Origin: Liolophura sinensis
Taxonomy: Eukaryota; Mollusca; Polyplacophora; Chitonida; Chitonidae
Direction of reading: 5' to 3'
Assembly (NCBI RefSeq): GCF_032854445.1
Contig: NC_088298.1
Span: 5,020,160-5,084,159, forward strand
Length of the DNA: 64,000 nt
Part shown: positions 44,526 to 56,087 of the stretch, one piece after another
How positions within the stretch are numbered: position 1 is the first letter of the stretch
How the letters are laid out: every line of letters starts with the position of its first letter
The notes under the pieces: generated by a model
Seen by the model: only the letters and a program-made list of their open reading frames with translations
The model's database searches: none
What the model was told of the DNA's origin: nothing
Position numbers and translations under genes: made by a program

Positions 44526-45424
44526 CTATATAATCAGTATAAATAATATACACGTACTTCATTTTATTATAAACTTGCTTTCTTCTGCTACTTCCTGTTT
44601 CTTTTTTTGTTTGCTTGTTTAATTTTATGAGCCACAGACATTATAGATTTTGAAATCGAATAACAAATAGTTATATATTACAAGTAGCTGTAACTAATAA
44701 AATCTGTTTGAAATGTATACATATATCTCTGGTTTATGCCACATGGTCAGCGTGGTCAGAGATTACAGCGTTCTCACAATAAACTCTTTTGTTAAATGAA
44801 TATATTTTGCACATGCAGCGAATTTATGTGGTACCTCTTGTTAAATTCTTTTTTAACTAATTGTGCAATTGTTTTTTAAAAGCCGCGCATAAAAATTGCT
44901 CACTTACGTGGTGACGGTCAATTTTATGGGTGAATGAAACCAGATATAGTACCTGGAGAAAACAATTCACCATACTTCCCAGATAGTCTACCTGTCACTT
45001 TGTCTTGTGAATTACATCTTTAGAGCAGTTATACCTACCAATCCAGTCCATTAAAATCGTTTATAAGTTTTGCAGCACATTCGTATATTTTATTCATAGT
45101 TCAGGTATGATCTGTGTGTCTAGAAATGAATATTAACGCGCAAATCACAGTTTTCTGTTAGAGCTACAAACATGGACAGTGATCCCTGTTTATGTATAAG
45201 GCTATAAGCCAGAAAAGAGTATCAGTCACATAAGTTTAAGACAAAAGACTATCCAGATTGATCTATATATATGGTGGTGGTAGATTAACATGGGTGGTAC
45301 CGGTATGAGATCACAACCAGCAACAAATTCTTGTTTCGATGAAAAGGATCCATGTTTTTCACTGGGTTTATGTCATACATGTCATACATTTACTAGAAAT
45401 CTAATATCACATTTCAAAGACTTT

Positions 45425-45640
45425 TCTTCTTCTCTGGCCGTATGTGGGAAGGTTTGTCGGCAACCTGCGAATGGTCCTGGGTTCCCCACGGGCTGTGTCT
45501 GGTTTCCTCCCGCCATAATGCTGGCCATTGTCGTATAAAGGGAAATATTCTTGAGTACTGTGCTTATGCGGTAAAAGTCACGATTTGATTGATGCTTTAC
45601 AAATCATGAAATAAATAAATAAATAAACAAATAAATAACA
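45425..45640 (+). mobile_element. SINE-A, headless copy
   Basis: It starts 'cttcttctctggccgtatgt', then 'gggaaggtttgtcggcaacc', 'cctcccgccataatgctggc', 'aatattcttgagtactgtgc' and, after about 45 bp, an (aaat)n tail at 45608-45640. Confidence 0.8.
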
Positions 45641-46381
45641 AATTATTATTTTCCCCTGTCGGCCCCATTTTAATTATCTACGCTAAACAGCCAGTTATAA
45701 GCAAAAGACCCTTCCCCTGAGAATAGTCTGGCAGACAGCGTTTAAAGAACATATAAATTAAATAATGGAGAAATGCACTACATGCAACAACACAAATACA
45801 TATTTCACAAATTCTTTGTTTATTATTTCAGCTCCTGTAAATGTAGATAATATTTTAGTTATTAATTTGCCCACAATTGTCTAGATCAATATGTAAGCCT
45901 ACACACTACGGCTTTGCCTATTTCATATTATATTCAAGGGAAATAAGCCAATTTAAGTAAGAATAAAAGTTCATACTTGAGAGTTACCTCCCTTCCACCA
46001 AACCCGTTTTGGGCCAATGCTGCATCTTGTGTCTTCTATGCTGAACAAGAAGTATGTGACATATTCTAGTTCGAGTTCATATTTTATGGAAAATAAGATT
46101 TTCTCAGTCCTTTCAGACGTTTTAAATACCGTACTGTATTTCAAGTTTCCTATGTAAAAATGCACTTTCAGAAGCACATAAAGCAATCAAGCATATGCGT
46201 CACTTGACAGGCCTAAATGCTAAACATCAGGTGAAATACGGTATCATAAACGTGAATCCAATTTGGCTGCAGTTCCCCCGCCACTTAGTTTGCATTCATT
46301 TGACTTTTGGACTAAAACTTTTCAGCAAATCGTTTCCTTCATCAGTATGTGCTTCGGGCATACCTACTGTCACACCGTTAA

Positions 46382-46384
<3 letters not shown>
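45641..46384. other. Unique stretch with a partial TIR-D start
   Basis: The segment 46135-46190 ('tatttcaagtttcctatgta', 'aaatgcactttcagaagcac') matches only the left end of the TIR-D repeat. Nothing else is recognised. Confidence 0.45.

Positions 46385-46413
<29 letters not shown>
46385..46413. repeat. (TA)n microsatellite
   Basis: About 29 bp of TA next to a SINE-C copy. Confidence 0.9.
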
Positions 46414-46414
46414 C

Positions 46415-46585
46415 TGGCCAACCAGTGCAGTTTCGTCGTTCTAACCTCTCTCAGTCCTGAGCACCAAGCAGGACAGCAACAAGTACGGCGACATTTTTTG
46501 AAAAGTAATTGGTATGACCCGACCCTGGTTTGATCTCGGGTCTCTCGACTTCAACGTGAACGCTCTACCCAATAGGCCGTTAATC
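46415..46585 (-). mobile_element. SINE-C 5' half
   Basis: 'ctctctcagtcctgagcacc', 'aagcaggacagcaacaagta', 'tggtatgacccgaccctggt' and 'ttgatctcgggtctctcgac' follow the family head in reverse (B-box in the last part). The 3' half is missing. Confidence 0.75.
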
Positions 46586-46905
46586 TATAAAGGCTACTTC
46601 AAGACACATGTAGCTATATTATGCGTACCTACTTTTCCAAGATACAGTAGGAAATATTATGCGGCGATGAAACATAAATATACATCATAAATTCATAGAG
46701 CGCGCAAAGAAGTTCTAAATATGACACGGGTTCAAATTTATTTCCAAAAGCTCAGGAAGTCGTCATAGAAATTTGACAGAATTGCATAATTGGGTCCCAT
46801 GTTTAAAGCCGGAAGAGTCCAAAAAGGCAAAGCAAGTTCAAGTGAGCTAAATGGTAATAAGAACTCCGTTAGATATATTTACAGTAGTTTACTTCTTACA
46901 TTGAT

Positions 46906-47010
46906 TGATGTTTGCCACAATACTTAAGAATATATTTATTTGTATCAGTTCTATGGTTGAAGGAAGTCGGAGCACTCGGGGGTAAACCACTGGCCTTAAC
47001 TGACAAGCTG
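46906..47010 (-). mobile_element. Very diverged SINE-A fragment
   Basis: 'gattgatgtttgccacaata', 'cttaagaatatatttatttg' and 'gaaggaagtcggagcactcg' weakly follow the 3' domain. Confidence 0.4.
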
Positions 47011-47107
47011 CTGACGAAGTGATTTCTCCACCGCACAAAAAATGTGGAATCTAAAATTCCTCTGCCCATGGCCGAGCCCTACGACGTGGAGTCCCAAGTA
47101 ATACTAT

Positions 47108-47697
47108 ACAATGATCCCATTTACGTCATGTTTCATCTCCATCTACAACAGGTGTCCCTCATTTCTTGCGTCTATCCAACATCACTGATCCCGTTCACGT
47201 CATGTTCCATCTCCATCTACAACAGCTGCCCGTCATTTCTTGCGTCTATCCAACATCACTGATCCCATTTACGTCATGTTCCTTCCCCATCTACAACAGG
47301 TATCCATCATTTCTTGCGTCTATCCAACATCACTGATCCCGTTTACGTCATGTTCCATCTCCATCTGTAACAGGTGTCCCTCATTTCTTGCGTCTATCCA
47401 ACATCACTGATCCCATTTACGTCATGTTCCTTCCCCATCTACAATATGTGTCCGTCATTTCTTGCGTCTATCTAACATCACTGATCCCGTTCACGCCATG
47501 TTCCATCTCCATCTACAACAGGTGCCTGTCATTTCTTGCGTCTATCCAACATCACTGATCCAGTTTACGTCATGTTCCATCCCCATCTACAACAGGTGCC
47601 CGTCATTTCTTGCGTCTATCTATCACTGATCCCATTTACGTCATGTTCCATCCCCATCTACAACAGGTGCCTGTCATTTCTTGCGTCTATCCAATAT
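47108..47697. repeat. Minisatellite, 74-bp unit, about 8 copies
   Basis: 'atttcttgcgtctatccaac' recurs at 47161, 47235 and 47309, 74 bp apart. The unit also contains 'atcactgatcccgtttacgt', 'catgttccatctccatctac' and 'aacaggtg'. Some right-hand units are a few bases shorter. Confidence 0.96.
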
Positions 47698-47993
47698 AAC
47701 AAAAAACAACTGACTGCTTCCATGTATGAATCACTCTTAAGGTACTTCCTTATAAAATTTTTTTTGGTGGTTTGTACTGAACGTCAGTTTGGGAATTGAC
47801 CTTGCGATTATTGACCTGGGACGTGCATTTTCGTTGTCGGCTGGTATACGGGTGTCTGATTGAACGCCAACAGGGATTTTGGCCAGATAATGACTTTGTA
47901 CTGGAGAGTTACATTCCAAGCCTAGGATTCCTGTGGCGTGTATTTGACCACAAACAGACGCAGAACATTTCTTAACTTACCAGTTCTAATACC

Positions 47994-48370
47994 GTATTTC
48001 ACCCAAAGTTTGGTTAACTTATTTATTTATTTATTTGATTGGTGTTTTATGAGATACTCAAGAATATTTCACTTATACGACGGCGGCCAGCATTATGGTG
48101 GGAGGAAATCGGGCAGAGCCCTGGGGAAACCCACGACTATCCCCAGGTTGCTGACAGACCTTCCCACGTACAAGTTTGGTATGTAATAAATCACTTTCAT
48201 AAGCTTATAAAGGCCTTAAAATGATTTGATTTCAACACTTAAGCTTTTTTCTGATAAGAAATTAATCAAACTTCATGAAAATACTGTTAAGTGGCCCTAT
48301 ATTAAAGGTGGATGAATCAGTCAGAATCAAGCAAAAAATTGTCAACTGAAAAATTCTAAACTTTCAGTGA
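47994..48370 (+). mobile_element. TIR-D element, copy 1, interrupted by a SINE
   Basis: 'tatttcacccaaagtttgg' (left end) is separated from the rest ('ataaaggccttaaaatgatt', 'tctgataagaaattaatcaa', 'aaggtggatgaatcagtcag') by the SINE-A at 48015-48171. Removing the SINE and one copy of its TSD restores an alignment with the copies at 51879, 56088 and 60098. The right end 'ctaaactttcagtgaatca' is the inverse of the left. Confidence 0.75.
48006..48180 (-). mobile_element. Headless SINE-A with 9-bp target-site duplication
   Basis: 'aagtttggt' flanks it at 48006-48014 and 48172-48180. Inside are the (tttatt) tail, 'cgacggcggccagcattatg', 'cccacgactatccccaggtt' and the end 'gaccttcccacgtac', the recurrent 5' breakpoint. 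It is nested in a TIR-D element. Confidence 0.92.
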
Positions 48371-48560
48371 ATCACGGTATATCGTGATGTTCTTCCTAAA
48401 CTTTCGGTGAATCACGGTATATCGTGATGTTCATGCTAAACTTTCGGTGAATCACGGTATATCGTGATGTTCTTCCTAAACTTTCGGTGAATCACGGTAT
48501 ATCGTGATGTTCTTCCTTAACTTTCGGTGAATCACGGTATATCGTGATGTTCTTCCAGGA
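48361..48560. repeat. 40-bp tandem repeat with inner palindrome, 5 copies
   Basis: Copies start at 48361, 48401, 48441, 48481 and 48521. The unit contains 'ctttcggtgaatcacggtat' and 'atcgtgatgttcttcctaaa'; 'atcacg' and 'cgtgat' form a 6-bp inverted repeat around 'gtatat'. The unit begins with the right end of the TIR-D element. Confidence 0.96.
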
Positions 48561-48847
48561 AATCTGGTAACTGCTTACAGTATCTGCTGTATATATGTAA
48601 CCACGCTTGTCATGTACAATTATAATTTTCGATGCCATGGTGGAAAAGTTTGCCTTGCCATTAATGTACATGGTCACGGACGTTCTTTCCGTTGACGGGT
48701 GACTAAGAGACATACATGCATGGAATTTGAGCTATAGATTGAAAACACACATATATCATCTGTGTAGTTAGACTTTCAATTTCACCGTCCACAGAGATCT
48801 TTCACGTAAAGGCCAAAATCCAAACAATGAACTATCCCTATTCCTAC

Positions 48848-49107
48848 GAATAGCGTGCCAGCGCGGCGCAATGATGTTGAAGCCTCTCACCAATGTGGTC
48901 GCTGCGTCCAGCTCAAGCCCAACTAATTCTGGCTTCCTCTCCGATCATATGTGCGAAGGTCTACTACCAACCTGCGGATGGTAGTGGGTTTCCCCCGGAC
49001 TCTCGCCAGGTTTCCTCTCGCCGAAATGCTGGCCGCCGTCTTATAGGTGGAATATTCTTGAGTGCGGCGTAAAACATCAATCAAATAAATAACTCAATAA
49101 ATAATTC
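48848..49107 (+). mobile_element. SINE-A, nearly full length
   Basis: 'gccagcgcggcgcaatgatg', 'gcctctcaccaatgtggtcg', 'gaaggtctactaccaacctg', 'gagtgcggcgtaaaacatca' and tail 'aatcaaataaataactcaat'. The B-box is altered ('cagctcaagccca'). Confidence 0.88.
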
Positions 49108-49329
49108 CACGGCCTCTTTCTTAGTGTAATCACTGATATATAAATCGTTAGATCTAATTTAACACTCCAGAAAATTTTGTTTATAGTGCGTGGTGTTGTT
49201 CTGTATTATTTTCTGTTTGTATAAGCATGTAGGGTAAATGTGTATATAATTATGAATGAGTATTTATGTTTATATGCAGTGCACCGACCGAATTCCAACA
49301 TTTAAAACATCAATTTTAATGCTGATCGT

Positions 49330-49700
49330 TTTCTTTGCCGTCTGAGGCCCTATATAGATGACAACGCACGCATGCGGCTTATGCTCGGCTGCTACCAAGG
49401 AGCTCCGCATGCAGTATGAAGGCCATTTTTTCTACCTCGTCAAAACGTCTCTATTTTTCCCCGCCCATGCTAAGCTGTTTTCTCTCCCGTGAATGCGAGG
49501 AACGCCAGCTCGCTTAAAGTCCCGTTTACAAGTCAACAAGCCGAGCAGGGTTTCCAAAACAACACCCATGTGCTAAAGATGGCTTCAATTTTGCCGCATT
49601 CCTTGTCGCTATGACAACCGGCAAAGGTATCTCCCTCGCGTCTCGTTGAGGTCACGTGCATGTGTGGTTTTCATCTCGCTTGAAAGTTCAGCTTTTCCAA
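49330..49700. promoter_or_regulatory. CpG-rich unique patch, possible promoter
   Basis: CpG is clearly denser than in neighbouring DNA ('acaacgcacgcatgcgg', 'ctccctcgcgtctcg'). It contains AAGATGGC at about 49578 (YY1-like or start-codon context), 'gtcgctatgacaac' (one mismatch to an RFX X-box, read in reverse) and CACGTG at about 49653. I see no assignable exon. Confidence 0.35.
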
Positions 49701-49972
49701 TGCGCAGTCAATTCAGAAACGATACTCAAAAGTTCACGGTCATAATTTGAACTCCTGGGATGTGCGCTTCACGTATTTCTCCTATACGTATATAAGAGCA
49801 GATTTTAAACATTAACAGTATCAGTTTTTTTCTCTCCTGAAACCCTCTGGCCACTCATTCGGTGAATGGATCTTGTTAAGAGCTAAGAAATGAAGAATTT
49901 GTTACAGGACAGAATGTAAAAATTTGACAGACGGTCGACAAACCGAGGATCACTTTGGTGCAAACTGAGATA

Positions 49973-50080
49973 GTTTATTTATTTGCTCGGTGTTTTACGC
50001 TGTACCCAAGGATATTTCACGTACACGACGGCGGTCAGCATTCTGGTGAGAGGCAAAGCCCGGGGGAAACCCACGACCTT
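49973..50080 (-). mobile_element. SINE-A 3' fragment
   Basis: 'gctcggtgttttacgctgta', 'cgacggcggtcagcattctg' and 'cccgggggaaacccacgacc', stopping there. Confidence 0.8.
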
Positions 50081-50426
50081 CTGTTGCAACTAAATAAGAT
50101 GTAAATGTCGACATTTTGCAAACATTTTTCTTGGTTTCGAGGTAGATAATTTCACTTCTGATCAAACGTGTATCAGCAAGCAATATACAATTGCACATTC
50201 AGACAAAGTGCGGTGTTCGACATTTGTAGTTCGCATTAAAAGAAAGGAAGCGAAACGAACTTAATACCGCGGTATTCAAACATTACAATTTTATTAAAAG
50301 TCCTCTGGACGAACTATACCATTTGGAAATGAATAAAAGATTGTTCAGTCAAAACACAAAAAATTCGACAACTTACCATAATTTGAAATGCCAAACATAT
50401 ATAATCTGTTTGAAAAGTCACCACAG

Positions 50427-50711
50427 CAAAACGTATTATTTTATTTGATTCATATGATTGGTGTTTTACGCCCTACTCAAGAATACTTCACATATACGAC
50501 GGCGGCCAGCATTATGGTGGGAGAAAACCCGGCAAATCCGGGTGAAACCTAAGGCCATCCGCAGGTTGCTGGGAGACCTTCCCAAGTACGGCCGGAGAGG
50601 AAACCGCCATGGGCTGGACTTGAACTCACAACAACCGCATTGGTGAGAGACTGCTGGGCCATTACCCTGCGCTAGCGCCAACTGAGCCACGGAGGCCCCC
50701 AAAACGTATTA
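50427..50711 (-). mobile_element. Full-length SINE-A with perfect 12-bp target-site duplication
   Basis: 'caaaacgtatta' is present at 50427-50438 and 50700-50711. The element (50439-50699) has a (ttattt) tail, 'ggtgttttacgccctactca', 'ggtgaaacctaaggccatcc', 'catgggctggacttgaactc' (B-box), 'ctgcgctagcgccaactgag' and 'ccacggaggcccc' at its 5' end. Confidence 0.96.
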
Positions 50712-51299
50712 GATAAAACTTTAACGATATATTACGGAAAAAATTCCACATAGGTAAAATCCCAATCAGGTATTTGAAACTGGTTTGACTATATGCATTT
50801 ACTAAAAAACTAACGAAAAAGGGGTCATTGGTAACTGGCTTATCTGTGTATCTGTGGAATGTCTAAATCAAACGGCCGGTATATTATAATGTCTCAAAGA
50901 CGTCTTTGTTCGACAGTTAGAAAGTACACGTAAGGCGTGCAAATACAAATGGCCAACCTCTCAAACATAATATTATCTTTGCAAACATTATTTCAGATTC
51001 CTGAACTATTGAGATAAAACTGACCGGGATAAATGAAATCGTTTCCAATTCCCCCAGATAAGATCATTATGTCACCACCGAGGAGCCCCGATTTCAAACT
51101 GACATGTCAAGTTCAGTTTTATCAGTGTTTGCATCTCAAGTCCCTCTTCAGGTTTAGTACTTCGCCTGCGACGCACAAATATTATTCTCCAAACCCTCCT
51201 AAAGACCCAGGACGTTCAAATATTGACACATCTAAAAGCTGTGGACAGATGACTTCTGGTGAAGTACCCACTGCTCTAAGACTGGCCTGAGGACTGAAT

Positions 51300-51640
51300 G
51301 TTTATGTCTGTCTGGGCATCTGTGTGTCCACCCGTCAATCTACACCTACCTGTTTGTCTTCCCATCTATCTATCTCTGTGACTGTCCATCTGCCTGTCCA
51401 CGCATATCTGTATTACCGCCTTTGTCTTTTTGATAGTCCATCAGGCCGCCTGACCGTAAATCAGTCTGTCTAACCGTCCATGCGTCTGTCAGACAAATGC
51501 TATCTGTCAGTTTGTGTGTCTGTCTGACGGTCCATCTGTCTGTCTGACGGTCCATCTGTCTGTCTGCCCATTTTCTGACTGTCCATCTTGCTATTTGTCT
51601 GACTGTCCATACTACTATCTGTCCGACCGTGAGTACTGTA
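51300..51640. repeat. Degenerate short tandem repeat, about 20-bp unit
   Basis: 'gtctgtctgacggtccatct' and variants recur, most exactly at 51518-51560. The minus-strand open frame through it is a repeat artefact. Confidence 0.85.
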
Positions 51641-51878
51641 CGCATTACAAACTCTGAAGTTTAAGAAATATTTTCTGAATTATATTTCTGAAAGACCCTT
51701 TGACCAAAAACCTTAACGTGATCGTTCCACCTTGACAGTCTGATTTATGTCCTCTCAATTTTACCAAAATCAGGGATTCACAAAAAATACAGTGTTCATT
51801 TTCCGTCTAGAAAGAATCATATTTACAAAATATAACAAAAATAACACCAGGTGAATATGCCAAAAGTCTATGAACTGT

Positions 51879-52100
51879 ATATTTCATCTACATTTTGGTA
51901 GGTCAAAATGCACATATAAAAGCATACAATGGCCTTGAAATGATACTTTTGACGCCAATTCACTTTATATAAGTCAGAAAGTTTTTCTGATAAGTAATTA
52001 ATCAAACTTCATAAAAAAAAAACTCTTAAGTAATCCTATAAGGTGGATGAATCAATCAGGATCAATCAAAATGTGTCACTAAATTTCAGGTGAGATGCAG
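51879..52100 (+). mobile_element. TIR-D element, copy 2
   Basis: 'atatttcatctacattttgg', 'caatggccttgaaatgatac', 'ttttctgataagtaattaat', 'aaggtggatgaatcaatcag' and 'aaatttcaggtgagatgcag' align with the other copies in the same order and orientation. Confidence 0.75.
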
Positions 52101-52683
52101 TACATTTGTTAAACATACCTTGATGGAATTATTAGCTCTCTGACTCATGAAGGCGTATAAATCAAGTACAGTTTAACTGGCAAATGTTAAATTCCGCAGT
52201 CGGATGTCTCATGTCCAATAACATCTCTTTGACAAGACTTTTAATTGGTATGACAAATCTTGCTACACATGATGTACACAATTTACCTTGACCAATTAAC
52301 TCGCATACAGGTAAACAGGAACACGACAAAAGTCACCTCGCGACGGTGTGTCAAAAAAAGTATTGTCGCGGTACAAATGCCGTGAACATGTTATTTTAGG
52401 CAAGTAAGTTGAGAAAACGTGAGTTTATCATAAAAACACAGTAGTGATAAAATTTATCAAATATATTTATACGTTTACTCATAGCAAATGACCTAAAATT
52501 TTGTCCATAAAAATGCATTTCTAGAGACAAATAAATGAGAACAACAAAAATACAAACATACAAAGCAATTTTATAAGTATTCAAAATAAATTGTGGCTTC
52601 AATTTCCTCCACATTTTCACATTTTAGGGCAATGAACCAGGAGCTATGGCAGCGTGAAAACAGACTGGTGGGTAATCACAGTT
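52101..52683. other. Unique AT-rich stretch
   Basis: Nothing recognised. Confidence 0.5.
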
Positions 52684-53118
52684 CACAACGCTCAGTACCG
52701 AGTGTGTGCACCGTCAGCATCACGACAGGGCTCAGTGTCGAGTGTGTGCACCGTTAGTCTCACAACAGCGCTCAGTACCAAGTGTGTGCACCGTTAGCAT
52801 CACGACAGCGCTCAGTACCGAGTGTGTGCACCGATAACATCAGGAGAGCGCTCAGTACCGAGTGTGTGCACCGTTAGCATCACAACAGCGCTCAGTACCG
52901 AGTGTGTGCACCGTTAGCATCACAACAGCGCTCAGTACCGAGTGTGTGCACCGAAAGCATCACAACAGCGCTCAGTACCGAGTGTGTGCACCGATAGCAT
53001 CAGGAGAGCGCCCAGTACCGAGTGTGTGCACCGATAGCATCAGGAGAGCGCCCAGTACCGAGTGTGTGCACCGATAGCATCAGGAGAGCCCTCAGTACCG
53101 AGTGTGTGCACCATTGGC
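52684..53118. repeat. Minisatellite, 40-bp unit, about 11 copies
   Basis: 'ctcagtaccgagtgtgtgca' starts at 52811 and 52851. The rest of the unit is 'ccgttagcatcacaacagcg' on the left and 'ccgatagcatcaggagagcg' on the right, so two unit types segregate along the array. Confidence 0.97.
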
Positions 53119-53725
53119 ATCACCAAATAATACTATGTGTAAATGTCGGCAGTTCGCTAACATTTTTAATGATCACTCAGAACCTTTCTATGTATGGAAA
53201 AGCATGAAAATTCCTCCACAAGATATAATCACTGTGGCAAGCGAATTTAGAACCTTATTTTCTAAGAGTGTAAAATGCTTTCAAACAAGCCCATTTGATA
53301 CAAATGGGGTAAAGTGTTAGGGTAGGTCTATTTACAAACACTTTTCAAAAATAAATGCCAGAGCAGAAGATATTTTGACAACTGTAAATCCAACACTGGA
53401 CAATTTCCACATTTTCTCTGTATTATCATAGTTGAGGCCATTTTTTTTTCTCTTTGAAGTTTGAAAAGTGAAACAACATACACAAAACGTTTTAGTCCAC
53501 AAAATCAAATTACTGCCCCCTAATCAATCCACTCTAAGCCTTTTAGTGCCTCTGAAATTGTTTACATTCTTTACTTAGGGTGTCCAGGTTTACAAGGGCT
53601 GATGAGGGTAAAGAATGCCTTCCTTCAAAACACTGCTCTCCTCCACTCCACACTGCCGCACCCCTAACCTCTGCCATGAGTTCACACAACACAGAATACA
53701 GCTCCCCCCCAAGGGATGGAATAGT
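53119..53725. other. Unique stretch with a GC-richer patch
   Basis: A minus-strand frame (53543-53746) is open for 67 codons in the GC-richer patch 53600-53720. It overlaps a tRNA-like repeat and has no clear splice acceptor, so I leave it unassigned. Confidence 0.4.
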
Positions 53726-53815
53726 CTCCACTGGTGTAGTGGACAAAGCGTCTGCCTAATAAATAGTACTTCCTTGGTTCAATCCCGAATTGAGTCACAC
53801 CTTACATTTTGACAT
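53726..53815 (+). repeat. tRNA-like SINE head
   Basis: 'ccactggtgtagtggacaaa' (A-box-like), 'cttggttcaatcccgaattg' (B-box) and 'agtcacaccttaca', as in the heads of SINE-B and SINE-C. No 3' domain follows directly; a SINE-C middle fragment lies 250 bp further on. Confidence 0.55.
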
Positions 53816-54064
53816 CAATTATCTCGGTGCTGTAATTCATCAACCTTTTCGCATATTTGCAAGGTGTTTATTTCAGCATATTCTGAAAGCATTATTCCGT
53901 GCTGACCGATAAAGTCATAGTTTTTGTGAAGCCCTGGCACTGACCAATCCAACCAATGCCTGTCTCCAAAATCAACTCAAAAATATGTATAAATTACACT
54001 GAAAGCTGCTCTTTCATTTGTGAAAAGCTTGAGGGATCAGGTTACTAAATGCATCTCACTTGGT

Positions 54065-54140
54065 CAAGAACTAGTTAGCTCAGTGTCAGTATAATGTGAG
54101 TATTGGTGTCTGGTGTCTTCAGCATGGCATTTCAGTGAGG
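54065..54140 (+). mobile_element. SINE-C middle fragment
   Basis: 'agctcagtgtcagtataatg', 'tgtctggtgtcttcagcatg' and 'gcatttcagtgagg' match the family middle. Confidence 0.7.
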
Positions 54141-55071
54141 TGAAATATGGGTTCGCGACACCAATTAAAACTCATCATAGAGAGGTTACTGGACACAAGG
54201 CATTTGACTGCTGAGTTCAACAGTTGCTGGTTACACTGTGTTCGATTTATATGCCTTAATAACTCTAATCTAGCTAATCATTTCACTGATGTATTATTAA
54301 CATTTTGGTATAGATATACATACTGTATTTCACCAATAAATAAATGTATGTTGGCATTACAAGGCCTACCTTATCTTACAAGAAGATAAAAATATTTTTT
54401 TCTTAAAATTCCAAGATTACAAAATATAAACAGTTCGAAAAAAAAAAAATGACAATGTGTAAGTTTTTACAAAACGCAATGTCGTGACACTGTATGGGAA
54501 TATCTAGAAATTCTTTAAAATAAGGTAAAAATGGAGAAAAGAAAGCAATGTTATCCATGAGTTAATCAAATCATGTTCACAGTGGTAAGAAAGTTGCACC
54601 AAATTTGAGTAGTCTTTTGAGACATCTTGCTCACAAATGTAGAACCTACATGTCTGAGGTAAGAAGAACCAATTCAACAGTTTCAGCACTTCTCTTTTTC
54701 CTTTTCCCAGCAGCCCATCCACCCATTATTTCCCCCTTTTCGGGCCCCAAAAGGGTGACTCCCCCCACCATTCACCAACACAGCCCCTAAGGGATCCAGT
54801 TCCCAGTCTGCCAGGAGGTCAGAAACTTTACCCAGAGAGAACACAGGGAAATTGTCACTGAGTTTATGTTCTTGTGCTGCTCCTCAGAAGTATCGGGTGA
54901 TTCATGGCCTGTGGCGGTGACAGCCTGATGGGAGTTTTATGAGGTTTTCTTCACCCATCACTAACACCAGGGCACCCCAAGTCATCCATCACCAGCTGGG
55001 AGAGAAGGGGAATCCCCTGACATACTCCTCACAGCGACGAGCCAGCTGCAGGCCTTGCTGGTACAAACCAG
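54141..55071. other. Unique stretch; GC-richer 54690-55071 may be 3' untranslated sequence
   Basis: It follows the stop codon of the last candidate exon on the minus strand. The GC-richer part has further stop-free runs on both strands ('LARRCEEYVRGFPFSPSW' on the minus strand, ending in a stop), so the stop at 55072 might be bypassed by a frame error. Confidence 0.3.
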
Positions 55072-55155
55072 TTACTGGTTACTATACCCACGTCTGGATG
55101 ACAACAGCTGTCGCATGGCATGAGGAGCAGAATCTGATGTTTCCAACACAAGGAT
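55072..55155 (-). CDS. Possible last coding exon of an unidentified gene
   Basis: On the minus strand 'gtattgttattccagtttcc' then 'ag' precedes ATC CTT GTG TTG, and 27 codons stay open to a TAA at 55072-55074. The peptide opens 'ILVLETSDSAPHAMRQLLSS' and ends 'YSNQ'. It starts in phase 0, which fits the preceding candidate exon at 56802-56822. I do not recognise the protein. GC content is above that of the flanks. The nearby alternative acceptor at 55162 would put it out of frame. The support is splice-signal shape and phase only, so this may still be chance. Confidence 0.3.
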   Translation of the reverse strand: MLVLETSDSAPHAMRQLLSSRRGYSNQ

Positions 55156-55911
55156 CTGGAAACTGGAATAACAATACAAAAATACTCTGTTTCAAAATAT
55201 TTCCAAAACAATGAGCAGCCATGAAATAATATTTGGAAATAAATCCAGACAGTGCTCCCTGATTTCAAGTAAACTGTTTCACTTAGAAAATCGACACTCT
55301 GAAAGACACGTTAAGATACTTTCATACAAACTGCATGAACAGGAACAAAAGCCAACAATTTCACAAAAAATTTCCCACTGAACATGTAAACAAATGTATA
55401 CTAAAACATGACACCTGCATTCACTTTAGCTTGGCAGTTTTTTTGAGATAAGATCACTGTAATAAAATGAGTATTCAGTTTGCTGCGGAATCATATGATT
55501 TACATCTGCACTGTCAAATATGTTAAAATACATCTTTATGTGCGATTTTTTTAAAACAGAATTTTAGGTTGTATTCCTAATTCGTTCAACAATCCATGAA
55601 ACAAAGCATATGCAAACTGGTTTATCCCTAAATCTCAAAATATACCGGTATTGTATTTGAAATAATATAAAATTTTCTGTAACTCGTGACTGCATAAATG
55701 AATAAAAGGAAAGGATTCATTCCAATTTTCAATAACGGAGAATTTTGTTACTCTGCAAAAATAAAAGTTGATTAGAGTAAATTTCCAAATGTAAGATTTC
55801 TATTGTTAACCCTTCTTGTGCAAAAAATACCTCTGTTTCTTTCAAATATATACATTTGCCTTTCAACTGCTACAATGCATGAGTTGCCAGTGGCTGTTTG
55901 TACAGTTTACC

Positions 55912-56081
55912 AGTCAATGATTTATTTATTTATTTCATTGGTGTTTTATGCCGTGCTCAAGAATATTTCACTTATACGACAGCGGCCAGCATTATGGTGG
56001 GAGGAAACCTGGCAGAGCTTGGTGAAAACGCATGACTATCCACGGGTTGCTGGCAGACCTTCCCACTAACTAGTCAATGAT
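55912..56081 (-). mobile_element. Headless SINE-A with 10-bp target-site duplication
   Basis: 'agtcaatgat' flanks it at 55912-55921 and 56072-56081. Inside: (tttatt) tail, 'ggtgttttatgccgtgctca', 'gtgggaggaaacctggcaga' and the 5' end 'cagaccttcccactaact' at the recurrent breakpoint. It lies just left of a TIR-D copy. Confidence 0.93.
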
Positions 56082-56087
56082 AACTAC

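Noticed and set aside
53543-53746. 67-codon minus-strand frame, protein-like in parts
   Set aside because: Its 5' end falls in a tRNA-like repeat and I could not find an acceptor to link it with the candidate gene.
54605-54790. Plus-strand exon pair (donor 'gtctgaggtaaga', acceptor 'tttccttttcccag')
   Set aside because: Both signals look good but the implied intron would be only about 50 nt, and the downstream frame soon stops.
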